A model generated the notes under the pieces. The model saw only the letters and a program-made list of their open reading frames with translations, did not search any database and was not told the DNA's origin. Positions 1 to 7,192 of a DNA stretch of 42,799 bases are shown in pieces. The position numbers were made by a program, and so were the translations under genes. This DNA is from a virus. The DNA lies in IMG/VR virus record IMGVR_UViG_3300032246_000480, positions 1 to 42,799 of that record, one strand, 5' to 3'. Within the stretch, counting starts at the first letter, position 1; each line of letters opens with the position of its first letter.

Positions 1-57
1 ATTTAAATATTTTGATTCGAAGCGGCCGTTTACACTAGTTACTTCATCGCCCTTCAT
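1..57 (-). CDS. Partial unknown protein (3' end outside window)
   Basis: An ATG at 57-55 opens a frame that stays open for 19 codons to the window edge (begins MKGDEVTSVNGRF). The ATG overlaps the stop of the next upstream gene as TAATG, the junction style used throughout this block, which is why I accept it as a gene start. Too little is visible to suggest a function. Confidence 0.5.
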   Translation of the reverse strand, partial: MKGDEVTSVNGRFESKYLN

Positions 58-893
58 TAGGTCCAAAGACTTTGTCTAATTTTGATAAGACGAATCATCA
101 TGGCCTCATCTTCTGCTTCATAGCTCGCTTCGATCTTTTGAAGTAGCTTGTGAGCTTTATCGCTTTGCTTTTTAAGTACAGGATCTTTCTCGGCACTGAA
201 ACTTAGTTTGCCACCATTCGCCGCCCGTTGTGCTTCACAGGCCGCAGTCCAGCCACTTGCTTCATATGGGTCTGGACGGTTGCGATAGGTCACAGTCCAC
301 CAAGTGTATAGCTCGATAATTTCCTTAGCGGCGTTGGCTTGGTAAGTCGGCTCACCAAATCCTTTCTCCCCAGGAGTAGCACCCATGTCTTCTCCAACAG
401 TGAGTTCGCTTGCCCAACGGAGATATTCCATCCCAGCTTCTGCATTGCGCCAAGTTCTCCAACGCAACCAACCACTGCGCCACCAAGGCACATCAAATTT
501 AGTCTTAGCATCATCGCTCCACATGCAGTGATGCCATGCTTGTTCTATTTCAACAAAGTCCACAAGCTCATTGAAAAGACAAGGAAGAAAACGACTGCCA
601 ACATCACTCCAACTACCTGGTTGTATGTCGCGAGGATGGGCTGTAAGAGCATGGCTGTGGCTAACCCAGCGATTATTAATATAATAGCGTACATCATTTA
701 ATTTATCCGGTATGTAGTATACAAATTTTTGAAGGTGATCTAGGCCTTCTTCAGCGATCCACCAACGAATGGGATGAGCGGCCTTAGCCTTATCAGTCCA
801 GGCATCCCACTCCTCACTAGTGCCGCACTTGAGCTTGGGCGTACCACGCAACCAGTCTGCGAATTTTCCAATCGTCCAATAATGACTTCTCAT
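57..893 (-). CDS. Tryptophan-rich phage protein of unknown function
   Basis: A 278-residue protein very rich in Trp, His and Tyr, starting MRSHYWTIGKFADWL. An AAGGA ribosome site lies 6-7 bases before the ATG. I see no signal peptide, membrane segment or catalytic motif. The pattern of many surface-type aromatic and charged residues is typical of conserved soluble proteins in large myoviruses, but I do not recognise a characterised family. It is the last complete gene of a minus-strand run that begins with the ligase promoter near 2889. Confidence 0.8.
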   Translation of the reverse strand: MRSHYWTIGKFADWLRGTPKLKCGTSEEWDAWTDKAKAAHPIRWWIAEEGLDHLQKFVYYIPDKLNDVRYYINNRWVSHSHALTAHPRDIQPGSWSDVGSRFLPCLFNELVDFVEIEQAWHHCMWSDDAKTKFDVPWWRSGWLRWRTWRNAEAGMEYLRWASELTVGEDMGATPGEKGFGEPTYQANAAKEIIELYTWWTVTYRNRPDPYEASGWTAACEAQRAANGGKLSFSAEKDPVLKKQSDKAHKLLQKIEASYEAEDEAMMIRLIKIRQSLWT

Positions 894-902
894 TTTTATT
901 CC

Positions 903-1136
903 TTAAATTGTACTATTAATAGTGGCTTTTGTCTTAGTCTTGCTATTACAACTAACAGGTGCTCCACTATCATCTAACCACATAGATCCCCACACTTTAC
1001 CAAACTCTTCAAATTCAATAAAGACTCTGTCATTCGAACAAAAAAATCTAACAGAAGATGAAGGAGTGTAATATACAATGCCTATTATAGCAGTAGTTAT
1101 CATTACAGCAATGGCTAGCTTAGGATTTTTCTTCAT
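903..1136 (-). CDS. Small single-pass membrane protein
   Basis: 77 residues when started at the ATG at 1136, which sits one base after the upstream gene's stop; a TTG nine bases further upstream is less likely. Residues about 6-24 (LAIAVMITTAIIGIVYY) form one hydrophobic segment after a Lys-rich N-terminus, so it is either a signal anchor or an uncleaved membrane helix. The rest contains two Cys and would face the periplasm if the positive-inside rule holds. Function unknown. Confidence 0.65.
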   Translation of the reverse strand: MKKNPKLAIAVMITTAIIGIVYYTPSSSVRFFCSNDRVFIEFEEFGKVWGSMWLDDSGAPVSCNSKTKTKATINSTI

Positions 1137-1137
1137 C

Positions 1138-1503
1138 TTACACAAATGGTTTAAGATTGGGCGGTTCCCATCCTAAAGGTTTTAGTACTTTGCCATCTTC
1201 ACGCTTACGTACAAGACCTGTTTCTTTATCAATCTTGGCAAAGTTTGTACTCATAACTTCTTTCCATGCACCCTCGGCATCACTGCCCATGCTATGAATA
1301 GCACCAATAGTAACAACTAAAATGTCAATAAGTGCATCGAGTGTTTCTATTTGATCATGAGCTTCGATAGCATCGGCTAGTTCTCTTGCTTCTTCTTCGA
1401 TCAACCCAATGTACATATTAAATTGAGCTTCGTCAAACTCTCCGCCAACTGTTTGGCCGCAAGCCTTCATAAACTTTTCTTGATCTCTAAATGCATTAGT
1501 CAT
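1138..1503 (-). CDS. MazG-like nucleotide pyrophosphohydrolase
   Basis: A 121-residue all-helical protein with the metal-binding signature of the MazG/dUTPase-2 superfamily: an EEEARELADAI helix near residues 36-46 followed by an ETLDALIDILVV helix about ten residues later. Known members hydrolyse (d)NTPs to monophosphates plus pyrophosphate with Mg, and phages use them to shape nucleotide or alarmone pools. Its ATG overlaps the ligase stop (TAATG), so it is translated with the ligase. Which nucleotide it uses cannot be told from the sequence. Confidence 0.8.
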   Translation of the reverse strand: MTNAFRDQEKFMKACGQTVGGEFDEAQFNMYIGLIEEEARELADAIEAHDQIETLDALIDILVVTIGAIHSMGSDAEGAWKEVMSTNFAKIDKETGLVRKREDGKVLKPLGWEPPNLKPFV

Positions 1504-2828
1504 TATATTTTTTCTCCTGGAACAAACCCTCTAAAACCTTTGAAACGTGGAAACCTTAAACTGTACGATCCGTCTTGATTTTGTGTAATAGCATCTGCTC
1601 TTACTTCGACGATGTTCCCAACAATGCGTCTACGGTCACTCCAATAGTCATCACGATTAACATCACTAAAACCGGATCCCACATTAACACGTATTGCTTT
1701 ATCGTCATCAACACCTTCGCACACAAATGCACCAAGTTTACCAATATTTTTTCCTGTACCTTCTTCGACATCAACCACCTCCAATGATACTTCAATAAAA
1801 GGCTTTAACTTCAGCCATGCAACACTACGCTTACATTCATAAGGAGCCTCTGGATCTTTAAGCATAATGCCTTCGTAGCCGCCGGCAATTGCCTTGGCAT
1901 TGATTTCTTTGTAACGCTTTTGACCCGCCTCTGTATCCAAATCAACTAGTTCGTTAGCTACATAAGTCACATTGGGTAACAATGCTTGATTTTGTTCCAC
2001 CCAGAATTTGACCATGCTACTGCGAGTAGTTTGATCTTTATCGTAAAAGCCATTCTCAAAATCTTCTAAAGGCAACACATCAAACAAGTTAAGTACGGCA
2101 TCACCTGCTTCTACATTGTCCTTGCGGTGTACTTGCTTCATCAAGTCTTGGAAACTGGACGACATGATCTCGCCGTCTAGTACCAAGTCCATATCTTTAC
2201 TTGTACTCTTTGCTTTGACCACTGCACTGATCTGTTCTACAATGTGCGGAAAATTAGCAAGTTCTTTACCATTTCGACTGAACATATCCACACGACCATC
2301 ACTACGTACAATAGTAATGACTCTAACTCCATCGAGTTTAACTTCGATAAGTTTTTTGCCCGATACCTTTGACTCATGATTAGCACTATCATGAGCAAGC
2401 TGACAACCAAATACAGGAATAGCATAGTCAGCATATTTCTTCTCCACTACTTTGTTGATTGTTTTTTCACTTGTACCGCAACGCAAGTCTTTGATCAGTA
2501 TGCGACGATACCAACCATTCCATTCTTTCTTAGTGGCTGACTTCATCATAGCGGCAATCACATCACGTGCTGTATTACCGGTAACTTGACGTGTAACGAA
2601 GCCAGTAAGAGCGAGAGTAAAACTATCCCAAGGTAAGCCAGCACCATCTTCATCTGTTTTCTCCGGAACTTGTTTAATGCCAAAAGTAATCATTGGGTCA
2701 AGAGCTAAACGACAACCTTCAAAAAATTCCTTATTTCCGGATTGGGCAATAGCTAAGATAATTGCTTCTTTGTTGAGACGACTCGGATGACTTTCCAAAT
2801 CCCAAATATGGCTTGCGCAAACGCTCAT
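1503..2828 (-). CDS. ATP-dependent DNA ligase
   Basis: 441 residues, the size of phage ATP-dependent ligases. Motif I is EVKLDGVR with the AMP-accepting lysine at 164. The later nucleotidyltransferase motifs are also visible: VLDGEIM (motif III), YEGIMLKDP (motif IV) and WLKLKPF (motif V), followed by an OB-fold-like C-terminus (residues about 340-441). The N-terminal 150 residues form the helical DNA-binding part. It seals nicks during phage replication and repair. It is first in its operon, 33 bases downstream of a near-consensus sigma-70 promoter. Confidence 0.93.
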   Translation of the reverse strand: MSVCASHIWDLESHPSRLNKEAIILAIAQSGNKEFFEGCRLALDPMITFGIKQVPEKTDEDGAGLPWDSFTLALTGFVTRQVTGNTARDVIAAMMKSATKKEWNGWYRRILIKDLRCGTSEKTINKVVEKKYADYAIPVFGCQLAHDSANHESKVSGKKLIEVKLDGVRVITIVRSDGRVDMFSRNGKELANFPHIVEQISAVVKAKSTSKDMDLVLDGEIMSSSFQDLMKQVHRKDNVEAGDAVLNLFDVLPLEDFENGFYDKDQTTRSSMVKFWVEQNQALLPNVTYVANELVDLDTEAGQKRYKEINAKAIAGGYEGIMLKDPEAPYECKRSVAWLKLKPFIEVSLEVVDVEEGTGKNIGKLGAFVCEGVDDDKAIRVNVGSGFSDVNRDDYWSDRRRIVGNIVEVRADAITQNQDGSYSLRFPRFKGFRGFVPGEKI

Positions 2829-2860
2829 AATTACTCCGATAGTTAACTGTATAAGTTTAT

Positions 2861-2889
2861 ATTATACAGTCTAATTATCAGTACGTCAA
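2861..2889 (-). promoter_or_regulatory. Sigma-70-type promoter for the ligase operon
   Basis: Read on the minus strand: -35 TTGACG (2889-2884), a 17-bp spacer, and -10 TATAAT (2866-2861). The predicted start is near 2854, giving a leader of about 26 bases to the ligase ATG at 2828. The -35 box overlaps the 3' end of the upstream metalloprotease gene, so the ligase operon is probably expressed independently of it. Confidence 0.8.
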
Positions 2890-3603
2890 GTGATTTGTTG
2901 TCTTAAATGGTTTACCGTGGTAGGCATTTTCCAAATTACGAAGAATTAAGTTTCTCATTCTACGTATAATCGGATGATTGTGATTCCAATCAAATGCTTT
3001 CAAATAATCTTCCCAAGTGGAATTTTTATGTCTACGGCATTGATTTGAATCTAAGTATCGGGCAATAGCTGTAGGATCGTAGCCAAAACGATCAATCAAT
3101 TCACAAGCACAATTAAATGCGTGTGCGCCCATTTCATCCCTATCTCCATAGTACTCTTGTTTTTTACGCTCTTTGGCGTATTCAGCTGTACTTTGATATC
3201 CGGGTATATTTTTAAAATTGCGACTACGGAATTGGCGCATGTGTACAACTTCGTGTAGCACCACATCGGCAAAACGAATGGCCATACGTTTGAAACGATG
3301 CTGGGTCAATCGTAACTTTTTATCCTCGGGATTGTAGTTGAAATTAACTTCGATTGCAGGTTTATGTTTTCGATCCAAATCACTGTAGTACACACCACCC
3401 ATAAAAACAAAACCTTTTGTAGTAGGTGCATATACGCATTTTTTGAGCTTAATGGGTATGTGAGCTTTTATGTGACGAATAATGCGCTTTTGGATCTGGC
3501 TAGGAGATAGCTCTTTGCCCACTATTTCACCGTTAAGTGAATAGAACATAGAGTACAAGTTACTGCGGGTTAATTCCGACCAATCAAATGGTAACTGGGC
3601 CAT
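2878..3603 (-). CDS. HExxH zinc metalloprotease-like protein (SprT-like)
   Basis: 241 residues with HEVVH at 117-121, the zinc-binding and catalytic helix of zincin proteases, followed by an acidic region with GDRDEMGAHAF that could give the third ligand. The size and HExxH placement resemble SprT-like domains, but no zinc-ribbon tail is seen. It shares the order HE..H.RQ, a later Y-rich segment, E..A.A...EL and RY with the protein at 12834-13502, so the two are probably paralogues. The substrate is unknown. The gene has a good AGGAG ribosome site and a late-promoter octamer upstream. Confidence 0.7.
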   Translation of the reverse strand: MAQLPFDWSELTRSNLYSMFYSLNGEIVGKELSPSQIQKRIIRHIKAHIPIKLKKCVYAPTTKGFVFMGGVYYSDLDRKHKPAIEVNFNYNPEDKKLRLTQHRFKRMAIRFADVVLHEVVHMRQFRSRNFKNIPGYQSTAEYAKERKKQEYYGDRDEMGAHAFNCACELIDRFGYDPTAIARYLDSNQCRRHKNSTWEDYLKAFDWNHNHPIIRRMRNLILRNLENAYHGKPFKTTNHLTY

Positions 3604-3623
3604 AGTACACTCCTAGACATAGC

Positions 3624-3631
3624 TATTTATA
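3624..3631 (-). promoter_or_regulatory. Late-promoter-like octamer TATAAATA
   Basis: A perfect TATAAATA on the minus strand, the -10 element used by the gp55 late sigma factor in T4 and, as NATAAATA, in T4-like cyanophages. Transcription would start near 3618, leaving a 15-base leader that contains the AGGAG ribosome site of the metalloprotease gene. The overlapping TATACT could instead serve as a sigma-70 -10 box, but no good -35 is present. Confidence 0.5.
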
Positions 3632-3662
3632 GTATACTACGGATTTCAGTTATGTGCGTACT

Positions 3663-4253
3663 TTACGGACGTTTTGTTATGATTTCGTCAACCAATCCGT
3701 AGTCAACAGCTTCCTGCGCACCCATGAATTTGTCACGCTCCATGTCGTTTTTGAACTGATCAAATGTCTTGCCTTTGCTGTTATGAGTAACATAAATCTG
3801 GGTAAGATTTTGTTTCATTTTGATAATCTCTTCAACTTGGATCTGCATGTCTGTAGCCTGCCCACCAGCACCACCCGAGGGTTGATGAATCATGTGACGA
3901 GCGTTTGGTAGAATCTTACGTTTGCCAGGAGCGCCAGCAGTGGCGAGTAAACTACCCATACTGCAAGCCTGTCCCATAACGATGGTGCTGACATCTGGCT
4001 TGATGAACTGCATAGTGTCGTAAATTGCCATACCAGCGGTAACGCCACCGCCAGGGCTATTAATGAAAAAGTGAATGTCTTCATTGCCTTGACTTTCTAA
4101 AAATAACAGTTGGGCCACCAACAAACTTGCTGTGTGTTCATTCACATCTGTATCTAACATTATGATACGATCTTTCAGCAGTCGACTGTAGATGTCGTAA
4201 CTGCGTTCTCCACGAGCTTCTTGCTCGATCACCATTGGTACTAAATTAGGCAT
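3663..4253 (-). CDS. clpP: ClpP-family ATP-dependent serine protease subunit
   Basis: 196 residues, the normal length of a mature ClpP. The catalytic triad is visible: Ser98 in GQACSMGS, His123 in [10 protein letters not shown] and Asp170 in KNDMERDKF. The [18 protein letters not shown] handle segment and the C-terminal [10 protein letters not shown] are also present. ClpP forms a 14-subunit chamber that degrades proteins fed by ClpX or ClpA; a phage copy might form a mixed host-phage chamber or process virion proteins. No ClpX or ClpA is encoded here. Its ATG overlaps the upstream glycosylase stop (TAATG). Confidence 0.95.
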   Translation of the reverse strand: MPNLVPMVIEQEARGERSYDIYSRLLKDRIIMLDTDVNEHTASLLVAQLLFLESQGNEDIHFFINSPGGGVTAGMAIYDTMQFIKPDVSTIVMGQACSMGSLLATAGAPGKRKILPNARHMIHQPSGGAGGQATDMQIQVEEIIKMKQNLTQIYVTHNSKGKTFDQFKNDMERDKFMGAQEAVDYGLVDEIITKRP

Positions 4254-4657
4254 TAAATTTCCTCTTGTAAATATCGTTTTAATTCTTTGTCTGTGGGTTC
4301 TACAGAATAGTTCTGTTTGAAAAATATTTCGTAGCTGTCGCTACCATACTTTCCAATACCATATAACATTGTAGCATCATCTCCGTCCCAGGTCAAGTAA
4401 TCTCGGCTCATTTGTACAAGACGTTTATAGCGTACATTTGCCATACCCAGTGGCTCTAAGATGCTTTTAACAAAATCTTCATCAGCGGCTATCAATGCTT
4501 GTGGTGTCGGAAACCAGTAGAGGAATTCTGGTAATGTGTTTTTAACTGGCTTGCGCCCTGTTTGGTTAAGCATGATGACACCAACCATATGTTCCCAACT
4601 ATTGGTGATCTGCTGTTGCACCATTAGGTCATCACGCAAAGGTTCAAAAAATTTCAT
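4253..4657 (-). CDS. MBD4-like mismatch DNA glycosylase (HhH-GPD)
   Basis: 134 residues that match the glycosylase domain of vertebrate MBD4 along most of their length: VGVIMLNQT..., [13 protein letters not shown], then the helix-hairpin-helix [15 protein letters not shown] and the catalytic Asp123 in [14 protein letters not shown]4 removes T or U opposite G, often at deaminated 5-methylcytosine. No iron-sulphur cysteines are present, which separates it from MutY and Nth. It probably repairs deaminated bases in phage DNA. Translation is coupled on both sides (ATGA from the upstream gene, TAATG into clpP). Confidence 0.85.
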   Translation of the reverse strand: MKFFEPLRDDLMVQQQITNSWEHMVGVIMLNQTGRKPVKNTLPEFLYWFPTPQALIAADEDFVKSILEPLGMANVRYKRLVQMSRDYLTWDGDDATMLYGIGKYGSDSYEIFFKQNYSVEPTDKELKRYLQEEI

Positions 4658-4899
4658 TCTTGTTCCTCGTGCATTTGATTTTTGAATACTGTGAGTTGTT
4701 CGATCAAATCCTCACATCCTTTTCGAGTCATAGTAAGTGTAGTAATACCTGTTTTAAAAGTCATCTTACCTTCACTAGTTACTCCGATACTGTAGTATTC
4801 TTGTTCCGCTTTCTTAGGAGGTTCAATATACGGAACTGCTTCGTGTTTTGGAAACGGTACTACATTTTTATATTCAGGTTTCTTAAACCAATTAAACAT
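4654..4899 (-). CDS. Small unknown protein, paralogue of the 5357-5617 product
   Basis: 81 residues starting MFNWFKKPE. The C-terminal half (SIGVTSEGKMTFKTG, then TTLTMT and LIEQL) aligns without gaps with the 86-residue protein at 5357-5617, which also begins MF-hydrophobic-FK. The shared core is GVT..G...K.G..T.TM......LI.QL. The ends differ, so this is an old duplication. It looks like a small beta-hairpin plus helix; no function is known to me. The stop overlaps the glycosylase ATG. Confidence 0.7.
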   Translation of the reverse strand: MFNWFKKPEYKNVVPFPKHEAVPYIEPPKKAEQEYYSIGVTSEGKMTFKTGITTLTMTRKGCEDLIEQLTVFKNQMHEEQE

Positions 4900-4908
4900 C
4901 TTATACCT

Positions 4909-5355
4909 TTAGTTAATTTTTGATGTGTCGTAAGTTTTGAAAAAGATATCTTTCTTGACTACACCATAATCGCCCGGACCATGTTTTACAATGTAGTCTT
5001 CACCTGCCTTATAATTCAAATCACCCCAGCTGGCATGCACCACTCCATCGTGGTCTGCTAGTTTGGCATGTTTATGAATCTTCTTAGGAGTAGCAGTACC
5101 ATCCTTATTGTCATCATAGTACTCAGCAAATTTTTGAGGATTTACTGGGTACTGTTCGCCTTTTGGCCCTGTGATGATTTTGTGACCTGCTTGATAGTCA
5201 ACCGGACCTTCCAGGGTTTCAATCGTACCAGGTGCAATGGCAGTTTTATAATGAATTGGTGTAGGATGCTTATAGGTTTCGAAACTACCGTGAGCAAACC
5301 ATTTGTCGGTGATGCCTTCTGCGGCCTCTACTATATTCATAAATTCTTTAATCAT
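4909..5355 (-). CDS. Phage protein of unknown function with repeated PGDY-like segments
   Basis: 148 residues. Two similar blocks can be seen: one with VDYQAGHKIITGPKGEQYPV ending in FAEYYDD, the other with LNYKAGEDYIVKHGPGDYGV ending in FFKTYD. Each reads Y.AG..yIv..gpg.Y.V....F...Y, which suggests tandem small beta domains; this motif recurs in uncharacterised phage proteins. The ATG at 5355 is preferred over the in-frame ATG at 5340 because it lies directly after the upstream gene. No signal peptide or catalytic residues are evident. Confidence 0.7.
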   Translation of the reverse strand: MIKEFMNIVEAAEGITDKWFAHGSFETYKHPTPIHYKTAIAPGTIETLEGPVDYQAGHKIITGPKGEQYPVNPQKFAEYYDDNKDGTATPKKIHKHAKLADHDGVVHASWGDLNYKAGEDYIVKHGPGDYGVVKKDIFFKTYDTSKIN

Positions 5356-5356
5356 T

Positions 5357-5617
5357 TTATTTTTCTTGTATAATTTCTTTAACTTCTACTTGAAACTTGC
5401 CTTGTATGCAAGCGGCTAATTGTGTAATTAGAAATGCTACAGTCTGGGCATCCATAGTAATAGTAGAATTACCAACTTTAAGTTGTATACTACCTGTAGG
5501 AGTAACACCTGTCATGAAAGCTGGTGAATCGGGATTAGGATTGCTATGGTTAGCTTGCGCTAGATTAGCAAGGAGCTCTAGTCCTTTTTGCTCCTTGCTT
5601 TTAAATAATCCAAACAT
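5357..5617 (-). CDS. Small unknown protein, paralogue of the 4654-4899 product
   Basis: 86 residues starting MFGLFKSKEQK. Residues about 36-70 (GVTPTGSIQLKVG, STITM, LITQLA) align with the 81-residue protein two genes downstream. The N-terminus is a helix with AN/SNPN-rich linker sequence. Its ATG overlaps the stop of the lipoprotein gene upstream as TAATG, placing it in the operon driven by the promoter at 6448-6476. Function unknown. Confidence 0.65.
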   Translation of the reverse strand: MFGLFKSKEQKGLELLANLAQANHSNPNPDSPAFMTGVTPTGSIQLKVGNSTITMDAQTVAFLITQLAACIQGKFQVEVKEIIQEK

Positions 5618-6174
5618 TACTGTTGATCCAATTCTTTAAATGCTTCAGGAGCACGTTTTGCGGCCATATCACGTTGTTTCTGCGCATCTTTGTACTTGCG
5701 TAGAATATTTGCATCACCTGTCGGCAATACTACTAGTACGTATGTACGATAACGATTGCCTTCTTGAACTACTTTGTGTTCTTTAACTTCAACACCAGTT
5801 AGATCGACTTCTTTACAACCAGTACGAATTGCCTGTTCACTCAGTTCTGTCGATGTAGCTTCGCTGTCTGTACGATAGATTTTTGTACGCTGACTTGCTG
5901 TACCGCCGGCCATCATACAAATCTTGCCATAAGCAGTAGCCTTAGCCTTAGCATCGGCCATCATCCAATCGCCACTAATAGCAGTACCGTTTTCATAAAC
6001 AGCACTATTGCTAATTGGAAGTTCAAACATCCATTTAGGTGCTTTATCGATACTACGTTCAATTTGACGCTCTTGACGTTCACGTTCGTTGTCAGCACGT
6101 TTGGAATACGGGTCAGTTGTACCACATGCGGCTAGCATAGCCACGATAGGGATTAACAATAGAGTCTTTTTCAT
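5617..6174 (-). CDS. LPP20-like lipoprotein
   Basis: 185 residues from the ATG at 6174, chosen because it gives a complete lipoprotein signal: MKKTLLLIPIVAMLAACG, with lipobox LAAC. The frame extends seven codons further upstream, but that would spoil the signal peptide. The body (ISGDWMMADAKAKATAYGK, then a VEVKEHKVVQEGNRYRTYVL strand) resembles the LPP20 lipoprotein fold, which sits on the outer membrane. The C-terminal 30 residues are helical and basic. Phage lipoproteins often block superinfection or assist lysis; neither is shown here. Its start overlaps the entericidin-like gene's stop (ATGA). Confidence 0.8.
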   Translation of the reverse strand: MKKTLLLIPIVAMLAACGTTDPYSKRADNERERQERQIERSIDKAPKWMFELPISNSAVYENGTAISGDWMMADAKAKATAYGKICMMAGGTASQRTKIYRTDSEATSTELSEQAIRTGCKEVDLTGVEVKEHKVVQEGNRYRTYVLVVLPTGDANILRKYKDAQKQRDMAAKRAPEAFKELDQQ

Positions 6175-6287
6175 TTCATTTTTTCCTTGGTCCATTCAGC
6201 AGTTGATGTAAGATCCTTGCCCATACCTGCAACAGTCGAGCAAGCGGCCATGTTAGCGGCCAAAACTAGTGCTACAAAAATTTTCAT
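6171..6287 (-). CDS. Entericidin-like small lipoprotein
   Basis: A 38-residue frame with a compact lipoprotein signal: MKIFVALVLAANMAACSTVA, lipobox AAC with Cys16 as the lipidated residue. The mature part (CSTVAGMGKDLTSTAEWTKE) has the C-x-T-x-x-G-x-G-x-D order of EcnA/EcnB entericidins, small bacteriolytic or envelope-stress lipoproteins of proteobacteria. It is joined by ATGA overlaps to the genes on both sides, which supports translation despite its small size. A role in lysis or in envelope alteration during infection is inference. Confidence 0.7.
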   Translation of the reverse strand: MKIFVALVLAANMAACSTVAGMGKDLTSTAEWTKEKMK

Positions 6288-6412
6288 TTTGCCAACTCCG
6301 TACTTTGTGTTTTAACTGTGTCTACACCTTTGTCCAACATACGAGCAATGCCGGAAAAACCAACTGTTGCTAGAACTAGTCCAAAGATCGTACCTGCTAT
6401 GAATGCCTTCAT
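6284..6412 (-). CDS. Small exported or membrane protein, 42 residues
   Basis: Begins MKAFIAGTIFGLVLATVGFS, one hydrophobic segment, followed by an amphipathic tail with VDTVKTQSTELAK. No lipobox Cys is present, so it is a membrane-anchored peptide rather than a lipoprotein. It is first in a tight operon with the entericidin-like and LPP20-like genes (ATGA overlap at its stop) and lies about 30 bases downstream of a perfect sigma-70 promoter. All three products go to the envelope, which suggests a shared task. Confidence 0.65.
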   Translation of the reverse strand: MKAFIAGTIFGLVLATVGFSGIARMLDKGVDTVKTQSTELAK

Positions 6413-6447
6413 AAAAATGCCTTTCTGTGTGTGTTGTGCATGTGTAT

Positions 6448-6476
6448 ATTATATGCGATATTACAGTTGTTGTCAA
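6448..6476 (-). promoter_or_regulatory. Perfect-consensus sigma-70 promoter for the envelope-protein operon
   Basis: On the minus strand, TTGACA (6476-6471), 17-bp spacer, TATAAT (6453-6448). Both hexamers match the consensus exactly. Transcription should start near 6441, with a leader of about 29 bases to the ATG at 6412; the leader contains AGAAAGG as ribosome site. This predicts strong expression by unmodified host RNA polymerase, typical of early phage genes. Confidence 0.85.
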
Positions 6477-6485
6477 TAACTTTGA

Positions 6486-7157
6486 TTACCATTTATCAAT
6501 AACTTGCCAGGTATCCATATCTGGATCAATTTGGCAAACAACGCCATGGTTCACCTGTAATACATTTTGGAACATGTATCGTTCTCGAAATAATCGGCAT
6601 TTGGAATGCCTATGTTTAAAATACATAGGTTTAATTTCGGGAACTGTTTGCAGATCGTCTTCAAAAACAGTTTCACCAATTTTAACTTTTGGTTCCAATT
6701 CCATATCAGCTTTACGTCCGCAGACAGTTAGTGTATTTGAACTTATCACTTCGTCTTTGGCTAAGGCTATGCTTTGTCGACTTTGACAATCACCTTGCTT
6801 TGTAATCTCAGATTTGACTTGACTTGGTTTAATTTTCGATTTAAAAAATTCCAAATCGCTGTCTGAAACCGTAGGATTTGTTTGTTGCTTTTTTTCACAA
6901 CGATACTCATACCACCAAATGGTTGATTTCAAACGACTGTTATATGCACGGTCGTTGTCATTTAACTTGTCTGGATCTGTATCAAAGTGTTTTCTTTCTA
7001 AAATACTTTTTAACATCGATTGTTGTTTATCAACCAATTCGCATTTGGTATCGAAGTTGACCAACTCGTCATAGGTTAACATTTTGGAGGATTGAACACT
7101 GCCAGCATTATTACAGCCAGCAACTAACAACGCAGATAGAATTATGGAATATTTCAT
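6486..7157 (-). CDS. Putative lipoprotein of unknown function
   Basis: 223 residues starting MKYSIILSALLVAGCNNAGS: a short signal peptide with lipobox VAGC and Cys15. The mature protein is Lys- and Asp-rich with seven or more further Cys spread along it (for example KCELVD, YRCEKK, GDCQSR, VCGRK, SKCRLF, VVCQID), so disulphides in the periplasm are likely. No catalytic motif is recognised. It has its own promoter whose -10 box lies only six bases before the ATG, so its mRNA may lack a leader. Confidence 0.75.
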   Translation of the reverse strand: MKYSIILSALLVAGCNNAGSVQSSKMLTYDELVNFDTKCELVDKQQSMLKSILERKHFDTDPDKLNDNDRAYNSRLKSTIWWYEYRCEKKQQTNPTVSDSDLEFFKSKIKPSQVKSEITKQGDCQSRQSIALAKDEVISSNTLTVCGRKADMELEPKVKIGETVFEDDLQTVPEIKPMYFKHRHSKCRLFRERYMFQNVLQVNHGVVCQIDPDMDTWQVIDKW

Positions 7158-7163
7158 GTTGTT

Positions 7164-7192
7164 AGTATAGCACCAACAATGTAAAATGTCAA
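7164..7192 (-). promoter_or_regulatory. Sigma-70 promoter abutting the lipoprotein gene
   Basis: On the minus strand, TTGACA (7192-7187), 17-bp spacer, TATACT (7169-7164). Six bases separate the -10 box from the ATG at 7157, so the predicted start site is the A of the ATG itself. The -35 overlaps the last codons of the upstream gene. Confidence 0.75.

Noticed and set aside
339-701. Plus-strand frame of 120 codons opposite the Trp-rich gene.
   Set aside because: It is antisense to a well-formed gene with a ribosome site and has unlikely composition; treated as a shadow.
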